Both the position numbers and the translations under genes were made by a program. The notes beneath the pieces are model-generated. The model saw nothing but the letters and a program-made list of their open reading frames with translations, did no database searches and was not told the DNA's origin. From Hexactinellida sp. DTS-2022 (taxonomy: Eukaryota; Porifera; Hexactinellida), in NCBI GenBank assembly GCA_028753945.1, contig JAPNXP010000012.1, forward strand, positions 372,001-436,000: a DNA stretch of 64,000 nucleotides. Direction: 5' to 3'. Shown here piece by piece: positions 57,990 through 64,000 of this stretch. Position 1 is the stretch's first letter. The number at the start of each line of letters is the position of its first letter.

Positions 57990-59746
57990 ATGTCATTCCC
58001 AGCCCTCCCCGTTAACCCCCTGAGTAACCCCAAAGGCACCAAGTCCCTCTGCGAGCTCTGTCAGCAGACTGCCACCCTGCAGTGCTCGCAGTGCCGAGTC
58101 ACCTTCTATTGCGGAGACCAGCACTACCAGCTGGATTGGGACGGCATACACAGCAAGATATGTCCGCTGCTGGCTCCGCTACGCGCCCTCTCCCTCTCGC
58201 AGCCCGTGGGCAGGACGGCGCAGAACAGAGCGGCACAGGATAAAGCAGACCGGCTAAGGGAGATAGTAGGACTAGCGCTAGAGGAGGGGAGAGCTTTCCT
58301 ATTCAGCGGCAAACACAACCTGGCAGTGCCAGCCGCTCTACAGTGTCTGAAGTTCAGCAAAGAGCTGTTTGGTAAACAGACTCATTTATAGAGAGATATC
58401 CTGTTATTCCTGTATTATATGAGTAGAACATCGGTAGTACGATTTGTTGATACGAACACTATTCCAGTCCCATTCAAAGCCTTTCCAATACAAATGACAC
58501 CGGTTAAAATACGAATTTCAGATAAGGAGTACACATTTTACGGTCACTTGGTGTACGTATTAACGAGGTTTACTGTACTTGTACTTATAGGGACGAGAGG
58601 TTTGGAGTTGGTGCAGCCATTCCTGGTGCTGGCAGAAGCTAGCATCGGTCTGCTGAGATTGGGACACGCAGAGGAGTATCTCTCCCAAGCCAAGTTCTCT
58701 CTCATCCAGCCGGAGAAAGCCAAGCACACCAGCCAGCCAGAGCTCGACTCCATGAAGAGCAAACTGCATAGAATATACGGGCTTCTATACTTCGGTATGT
58801 GGTAATAATATCTGTAATTACAGTATAACTCGGTTATAACGTACCTGGGTTAGCACGTACTAAATTATTTAACGAGATTATAAAGCAGTATATATTTATA
58901 TGTAGAGTAAACTTGGTTAGTACGTACACTCGGATAATACTTACTTATTTCCATTCCCGAGGGAGTGCTTTATATGGAGTTCTATTGAATTATATTTTAT
59001 ATTTCCTTGCCCTTATAGCTCAGAATCAGACCCATAAAGCTAGAAATGCGTTTGCAAACGATATCTATCTCTCCAGCGTCGCTAACGGCACTACGCACAG
59101 ACTGGTGGCAGGCGGGTACTTCTATCTCGGCAACACATTCCTTAAGGAGGGGAAGTCCAGTGTGGCTATTTCATTCCATCAGCTGGTTATTAGAATATGG
59201 ACTGACTTCTTCATTGAGAATATCAAGATATGTTTGCAAGACGGGAACTCCAAAGGTAATATTATTTACACAGTAGACTCTCGTTAATACGAACACCAGG
59301 GGACTGCCAAGTGCCAACAACATTTGTTCGTATTATCCGGAATTCTTATTAAGCGGAGTCGCATTTGTATAGGCTAGGAGAATTATACCTTGTACTCCTT
59401 AACCGATATTTCCATTATTCGTATTAACGAGAGTCTACTACTATATATATGAAAACATTCATATTATTGTGACTCTATCACAGACGGTATATCTGATAAG
59501 ATTGAGTTCGGTCCGTCCCTGCAAGCTGAATCCTCCGAGACTCTCAAATCCCTGCTACAACAACACACACAGAAAGCCTACCATTTCGGAGAGGATTTTC
59601 TCAAGCAGCTGCTGGCTAGTCTCAGCATGCTACACTTCCTATTCAGGGACAGAGACGGTGCTAGGAAATTCGCTACAGACGCACTGCAGTGTGATACTAT
59701 GGGGCTGCAAGAAATAGACGACATCCTACAAACTCTAACTAAATAA
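57990..59746 (+). CDS. ZMYND12: ZMYND12 homologue (MYND finger, TPR; axonemal)
   Basis: ZMYND12 is a sperm-flagellum axoneme protein that works with TTC29. The model is join(57990..58371,58591..58794,59019..59255,59484..59746), 361 aa (human 365), phases agree. The MYND zinc finger is at about 21-57: CELCQQTATLQCSQCRVTFY then CGDQHYQLDWDGIHSKIC. TPR-like helices follow, with VPAALQCLKFSKELFG, VLAEASIGLLRLGHAEEYL, NDIYLSSVANGTTH and GGYFYLGNTFLKEGK matching the family in order. The last exon is more divergent. Introns 1, 2 and 3 all carry CAGT-ended MITE-like elements, so the whole gene seems peppered by one family. Assignment is secure. Confidence 0.92.
58428..58577. repeat. CAGT-type MITE in ZMYND12 intron 1
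   Basis: Left end GAGTAGAACATCGGTAGTACGA and inverted right end GTACGTATTAACGAGGTTTACTGTA. An element-like interior fills most of the intron. Confidence 0.65.
58819..58950. repeat. CAGTATAACTCGGTTATAACG element in ZMYND12 intron 2
   Basis: Starts ACAGTATAACTCGGTTATAACGTAC and is followed by GTAAACTTGGTTAGTACGTACAC, a second related copy in the same orientation. Confidence 0.5.
59272..59443. repeat. CAGT-ended MITE in ZMYND12 intron 3
   Basis: Left end CAGTAGACTCTCGTTAATACGAACACCAGGGG and inverted right end CGTATTAACGAGAGTCTACTA. Arms match over about 20 bp. Confidence 0.7.
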
Positions 59747-60205
59747 TGCGGTTTGAATTCATCACACTATAATCACAACCAGGTCACTTATTTATTGCCA
59801 TTGATATTATTGCTTATAACTTAAGTGAATTATACAATATTAATCAGCTGAATTTTTTGTATTCTATCTTTCTTTGAGCACAATGGTAGAATGGAAAGAA
59901 TCCAAATCCACGAATTCTTAAGATAGAGGATAACTTCAAACAGTTAAATCAATTTAGGAATACCTAGTGAGTATATATTTCATAGATTCCTCATTAAAGA
60001 GGTATACCAGCTATTCATGATATTTAATTTATCATATTTTGCTCATTTCCATGTGACTCAAATACAGAGTTATAAGGTAGACAATCAATTAAGTAAGCCA
60101 TTATTATAAGGCTTGTATGATTGTATAGGCTGAGAGAAAGAAATAAGTAGCGTGCAGTAACTCCCCTTGTATTTATTATAATTCCTGATTGGATTCTTAT
60201 ATACA
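59747..60205. other. Intergenic DNA before the cation exchanger gene
   Basis: AT-rich, without recognisable genes or repeats. A minus-strand open frame at 60085-60423 has no domain and overlaps the exchanger start. Confidence 0.4.
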
Positions 60206-61756
60206 ATGGGTGCTTTTAGCCACAATATACTATCTAGAAATGTTAAGATTAGTTTATTCACTGTCTGCTTATGTGTGTTGTTCTCACAGACAGTGTCATA
60301 CGAAAGCGTTCTCTGGAAATACTCCAACATTTCTAATGCCAGCAATAAAAGCAATTCGAGTGAAGCTCTTAACCATTGTGGTAGCGACGTGTTTCCCTGT
60401 TCCGATAAAATAGCAGGCAACATTGTGCTGATTTTATTCTACGGGTTGACTCTTGGGTTCGCAGCTAAGCTCATTTCCGACGGCGCCGAGCTCCTGTTGG
60501 ACCTGGGTCTCCCGGCGGGGCTGATCGGGGGCGTTATCCTCCCCGTGCTGGGGGCGGTGCCCGACTGCGCTATGATCGCAGTGTCCGGAATGGGACCGAT
60601 TGCCGAGGCTCAGACGCAGCTGTCCGTGGGAATGGGGACTCTAGCTGGGAGCACAATCCTGTTGCTGACAGTCGCGTGGAGCGTATCTCTATTTCTGGGA
60701 CGAGTAGACCTAGTTAAGGAGGGTAGTCGTACTGTGGGCATTGATAGACAAGCTACTGGTTTCAGCTTGTTTAAGCAAGGCGCGGAAATATCAAAACAGG
60801 TTACAGTAGTAGCGGTAATAATGATGGTCACAGCAATTCCTTATCTGATCGTGCAGAGTGCGGACTGGAAATTCGGTGCTACGAAGCTGAAAGAGCGCCA
60901 GCCTGTCTATGTGAAGTACGCTGCTCTGGCCACCATGATAATCTGCTTGCTGTTGTTCGTGGCGTACCTAGTGATACAGGTCATAATGTCTGTTACGGTA
61001 GGGAACGCGAGAGTAGACCGACACAGGAAGAAAATGGTCGCGGACGCGGCGAAAGCGTTCTACTTGACTATGTACAACAAACAGATCAACCAATCCGACG
61101 GGAGGAACCAGGAAGAGACGAACACACTGCTTCAGAAGAAATACTTTGGCGCTTGGAAAATAGCCGCGGCGAGGGAGGCTGAGCCAGCTGACGGCGACAA
61201 AGACAGATTGATTAAACCCGAGGAGGAAGGGAAGGAGAAAAAGGAACATCCCAAATGGGTAATCGCACTTAAATCTGTCTCTCAACTGGTGATCGGTGTG
61301 TTTATGGTAACCTTCTTTTCAGATCCAATGTGTAACGCGATCAGTGCCATGACTGACCCAAGAAACGCTCAGCACATTCCAATAAGCTCTTTCTATCTCT
61401 CGTTTATTATCACCCCGGTTTGCTCCAACGCCTCCGAACTTGTGTCTTCGTTTATATTCGCGATGAAGAAGGAGAAAGATAACATTGCGCTAACCTACGC
61501 ACAGCTCTATGGAGCCGCCACAATGAATAACACACTCTGCTTGGCAGTGTTCGCTGCGCTTGTTTTCTTCCGAGATTTAGAATGGTATTACTCGGCTGAG
61601 GTAACAGTCATTTTGCTCGTAGAGTTTGCAGTAGGTCTCACGGCCCTTGCGCATTTCAGGATATACTATGTGTATCTACTTTTCCTGATTATCTTGCTCT
61701 ATCCGTTGTCACTGGCTATCGTTATTATCTTAGAGAACGTGGCTCACTGGGGGTAA
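60206..61756 (+). CDS. Na+/Ca2+ exchanger-like (NCL/CAX-type) membrane protein
   Basis: An intronless 516-aa member of the CaCA cation/Ca2+ antiporter superfamily. A signal peptide (about 1-31, KISLFTVCLCVLFSQTVS) precedes a short extracellular segment with N-glycosylation sites (NIS, NAS, NKS, NSS). Two clusters of membrane helices follow. The first alpha repeat is GAELLLDLGLPAGLIGGVIL then PVLGAVPDCAMIAVSG, with GTLAGSTILLLTVAW. The second is FIITPVCSNASELVSSFIFA with LTYAQLYGAATMNNTL. They are separated by a charged cytosolic loop of about 110 residues (about 265-375). The LPxLGAVPD pattern resembles plant NCL exchangers, but no EF-hands are seen in the loop. Calcium/sodium or calcium/proton exchange is the likely role; ion choice cannot be read from sequence. 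Confidence 0.82.
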   Translation: MGAFSHNILSRNVKISLFTVCLCVLFSQTVSYESVLWKYSNISNASNKSNSSEALNHCGSDVFPCSDKIAGNIVLILFYGLTLGFAAKLISDGAELLLDLGLPAGLIGGVILPVLGAVPDCAMIAVSGMGPIAEAQTQLSVGMGTLAGSTILLLTVAWSVSLFLGRVDLVKEGSRTVGIDRQATGFSLFKQGAEISKQVTVVAVIMMVTAIPYLIVQSADWKFGATKLKERQPVYVKYAALATMIICLLLFVAYLVIQVIMSVTVGNARVDRHRKKMVADAAKAFYLTMYNKQINQSDGRNQEETNTLLQKKYFGAWKIAAAREAEPADGDKDRLIKPEEEGKEKKEHPKWVIALKSVSQLVIGVFMVTFFSDPMCNAISAMTDPRNAQHIPISSFYLSFIITPVCSNASELVSSFIFAMKKEKDNIALTYAQLYGAATMNNTLCLAVFAALVFFRDLEWYYSAEVTVILLVEFAVGLTALAHFRIYYVYLLFLIILLYPLSLAIVIILENVAHWG

Positions 61757-62121
61757 TACCTCGACGAAAAAGTGTATTCGTATATTTAGCTTTTACACTT
61801 ATAATCTTATTTATGTGTTTAGATTTGTACTTTATCTACTATTATATTCATTGTTTATCTATGCTCTTTGGAAAAATATATATTATTTTTCGTTGATTGA
61901 ATGATTTACTATATCGGTTGTGTTGAGTAGAACACAAATTACTCGATTTCCTGAGTTACATAATGAATAGTTTTTGGAAATTATACAAAAAATTAAGGCT
62001 TTGCTCATTATTTATTTGTAACGTTGGTTACACTATAACGGTCGGTTCATAGCTAACTAAAGTATATAATAACTCCACTATAATAGCAGTCGATTAGTCT
62101 AAAATCTGAACATACAACAAC
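61757..62121. other. Intergenic DNA before the helicase gene
   Basis: AT-rich, no coding signal; a poly(A)-like AATATATATTA stretch follows the exchanger stop. It should hold the helicase promoter. Confidence 0.4.
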
Positions 62122-63953
62122 ATGAGCGACTGGGAAAATGACGAAGGCTTTAGCCCCTCAGTTCGCCCCACTACCATTGTCAACTCGGCTCTGCAGCCAG
62201 CCCCACAGAATCCACCTGCAGGCGGCTACCAAGCTACTACAACAGCTAATAACACATTCAGTCAAGATAGTAAGTACAGTCGAAACCTTCGTTACAGTCT
62301 AAACCGGTTTTTTCTAACTAACTATATATTCTAAGTGTGTAAGAAATTCCGATTTTGTTTTATTTTCAATCTGTTTCTAACTATTGGATTTTTCTTACTG
62401 TATCTCGTATCATGAAGTTATTCTGGCTACTTCCCAATATTTGTAGCGAGAGAGGATCGTAAGTTCGTACCGTCCCGGGGCGGACACGGGGGCTACAGAG
62501 TGAGTCCCTCGAGAGATCCGTGCGAACAGACAGGGGGGATAGGGGCTCGTCCCTCTCAGAGCTCCAGCGAGCTGAGGGGGCTCTCCAGGGGAAGGAACAC
62601 CTCTGTACATAACGCAGACACCGTTAGCTTAGGATTCTCTTCGGCAAAAGGGTGAGTAATATATTACACATACAATTACAGTAAATGCCGGATATAATAA
62701 CACCGGTTAATATAAGAACATTCTACTGGAAAATGGTCGCCATATAATTCATGCCGGTTATAAGAACATTCTATGCAGTTCCCGACAATTTTCTTATAAC
62801 CGGCATCCAATTTACTGCAACTGAGTATGTTACCACATTTGTTATAATTGAAGGACAGCGAGCGAAGCGAGCGGACAAACTGAGGAAACTCAGCACATGC
62901 AGATTCCCACTAACATGCTCGGTAGAATAATCGGCAAGAAAGGAGCTAAGATTCAGGAGCTAGAGAGGGAGAGTGGATGCAGCATTAAGGTTAATAACCA
63001 GAATTTATGGTGTAACACGTTATTTACTCGCTTATTGTAGACCCCCAAGCAGAGTGAGCAAGTAGAAGGCCAGTACCAGTCGCTAACCATAACTGGCTTG
63101 TCGGAGCAGATTAGTAAAGCAACCGCAATGATTGATGAGCTTGTGCTCTCAAGCGCTAATCAGCGACCAAATACTGGCGGGTTTGGTAACTTCGGGGAGG
63201 ACGGGAGGAGAGGAGACAGGGAGGGCGGGGGCGGGTTCCAGGGGAGGGGATTTAGGGGGCAAGATAACAACGAAGTTAGAAACCCAAGAGGTACCAATGA
63301 ACAATGTCTTAGAGTAAATCTTTTAGATTATTTTTATAACTGGTGTTAATTAAGAATGGCTGTTTTTTGTAGGCTTTGGGGATAGAGAAGATTCCAGGCC
63401 AAGAACTGTATTTTCTAGCTCTAATAATTCCGGATTTGGAGATAGAGAAGATACAAGGCAGAGAGGTGGATTTTCAAGTTCTACTAGTTCCGGATTTGGA
63501 AATAGGGATGATTCTAGAACAAAATCTGGATTTGGAGATAGAGAAGATACAAGGCAGAAAACTGGGTTTGGGGATAGAGAAGATTCTAGAACAAAATCTG
63601 GATTTGGAGATAGAGAAGATACAAGGCAGAAAACTGGGTTTGGGGATAGAGAAGATTCTAGAACAAAATCTGGATTTGGAGATAGAGAAGATACAAGGCA
63701 GAAAACTGGGTTTGGAGATAGAGAAGATTCTAGAACAAAATCTGGATTTGGGGATGGAGAAGATTCTAGAACAAAATCTGGATTTTCTAGCACTACTAAT
63801 TCTGGATATGGAGATAGACAAGACAACAGACAGAGATCTGGATATGGAGATAGATCTGGGTATTCCAATTCTAACAATTTTGGCACTCAACAAACTCAAC
63901 AACAAAATCCCGAAACAACAGCTCCCTCAGCTCCTAGAATAAACTGGTCAAAG
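62122..63953 (+). CDS. KH-domain DEAD-box helicase, N-terminal part (DDX43-like), cut by window end
   Basis: Only the N-terminal exons are inside: 62122..62269, 62447..62651, 62854..62989, 63041..63290, 63373..63953, all phases agreeing. A donor GTTAAC after AAG at 63953 implies more exons. The start MSDWENDEGF is acidic and Trp-containing, as in Vasa proteins, and an RGG-poor leader follows. A single KH domain spans about 130-195: HMQIPTNMLGRIIGKKGAKI with the GKKG loop, QELERESGCSIK, SLTITGLSEQISKATAMIDE. Then come a Gly/Arg-rich stretch (FGEDGRRGDREGGGGFQGRG) and about ten GFGDRED(S/T)R-type units. The last exon ends PRINWSK, like the RPLIDW linker before the helicase core in DDX43. KH plus DEAD is the DDX43/DDX53 architecture, a germline/piRNA-linked RNA helicase. 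The helicase core itself lies outside the window. Confidence 0.75.
62276..62400. repeat. TACAGTCGAAACC-ended element in helicase intron 1
   Basis: Left end TACAGTCGAAACCTTCGTTACAGTC and weak inverted right end TTTCTTACTGTA. The same TACAGT...ACTGTA arrangement is seen in other introns. Confidence 0.45.
62679..62820. repeat. GCCGGTTATAAGAAC MITE in helicase intron 2
   Basis: Left end TACAGTAAATGCCGGATATAATAAC and inverted right end ATAACCGGCATCCAATTTACTG. Inner ACATTCTACTGGAAAA and ATGCCGGTTATAAGAACATTCTA are shared with the CC2D2A intron copy near 15655. Confidence 0.7.
63520..63790 (+). repeat. 72-bp coding tandem repeat (24-residue GFGDRED units) in the helicase gene
   Basis: The pattern GGATTTGGAGATAGAGAAGATACAAGGCAGAAAACTGGGTTTGGGGATAGAGAAGATTCTAGAACAAAATCT repeats about three and a half times, giving alternating GFGDREDTRQKT and GFGDREDSRTKS. 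High DNA identity implies recent expansion. Two other frames and the opposite strand are also open across it, but only this frame joins the flanking exons in phase. Confidence 0.85.
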
Positions 63954-64000
63954 GTTAACTGATCTAAACTTATAGTTACAAGCTCTTCTATTAATTTGTT

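Noticed and set aside
60085-60423. A 112-residue minus-strand frame at the exchanger start
   Set aside because: It overlaps the signal peptide region of the exchanger in antisense and has no domain.
63350-63942. Open frames on both strands opposite the GFGDRED repeats
   Set aside because: They are shadows of the 72-bp coding repeat. Only the frame that joins the KH exon in phase makes sense.

Overview
The window is eukaryotic and almost certainly animal nuclear DNA. Genes are split by GT-AG introns, many only 50-65 nt long, in an AT-rich background. The gene set is metazoan: LIN7 (L27+PDZ), a PIM-type kinase, TRIM-NHL and ankyrin/SOCS-box proteins, a SEFIR-like plus death-domain adaptor, and ciliary genes (CC2D2A, LZTFL1, ARL13B, ZMYND12). 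Dense genes, tiny introns, many intronless genes and a GPCR-PIP-kinase fusion suggest an early-branching animal, perhaps a sponge. The species cannot be fixed from the sequence alone.

Layout. 1-3.5 kb: the 3' part of lysyl-tRNA synthetase, then a LIN7 gene. 4.9-5.5 kb: an intronless Rheb-like GTPase. 5.8-10.7 kb: repeat-rich DNA with a 2.2-kb inverted-repeat element that carries a nested hAT-type element, plus tandem repeats. 11.3-20.4 kb: LZTFL1 and full-length CC2D2A head to tail. 20.5-21.7 kb (-): the SEFIR/death gene. 22.0-25.6 kb: CCT1 (TCP1 alpha) and SDHC. 25.7-27.9 kb: a coiled-coil gene (+) overlapping tail to tail an intronless NHL gene (-). 28.3-32.6 kb: a 4.3-kb minisatellite of a 19-bp unit. 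33.0-35.7 kb (-): a three-exon gene joining a seven-transmembrane receptor to a phosphatidylinositol phosphate kinase. 35.9-39.3 kb: a C2-like/coiled-coil gene with an intronless ankyrin gene in one intron. 39.7-44.3 kb: a PIM-like kinase. 45.3-46.3 kb: a SPATA22-like meiotic gene. 47.7-49.2 kb (-): a permuted papain-fold (C92-like) protein. 49.5-56.1 kb: a CDC4/FBXW7-like F-box/WD40 gene whose 4.1-kb intron holds an intronless TRIM-NHL gene and an intronless ankyrin-SOCS gene. 56.2-61.8 kb: ARL13B-like, ZMYND12-like and NCL-like cation exchanger genes. 62.1 kb to the end: the 5' part of a KH-domain DEAD-box helicase gene (DDX43-like) with a Vasa-like, FGD-repeat-rich N-terminal region.

Themes. 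Four genes serve cilia or flagella. Several encode ubiquitin-ligase components. Single-exon genes, possibly retrocopies, often sit inside introns of split genes. At least a dozen introns hold short elements with CAGT-type inverted ends next to TA. Exon joins were set by hand from splice consensus and phase agreement, so individual boundaries may be off by a base or two; starts, stops and frames are firmer.
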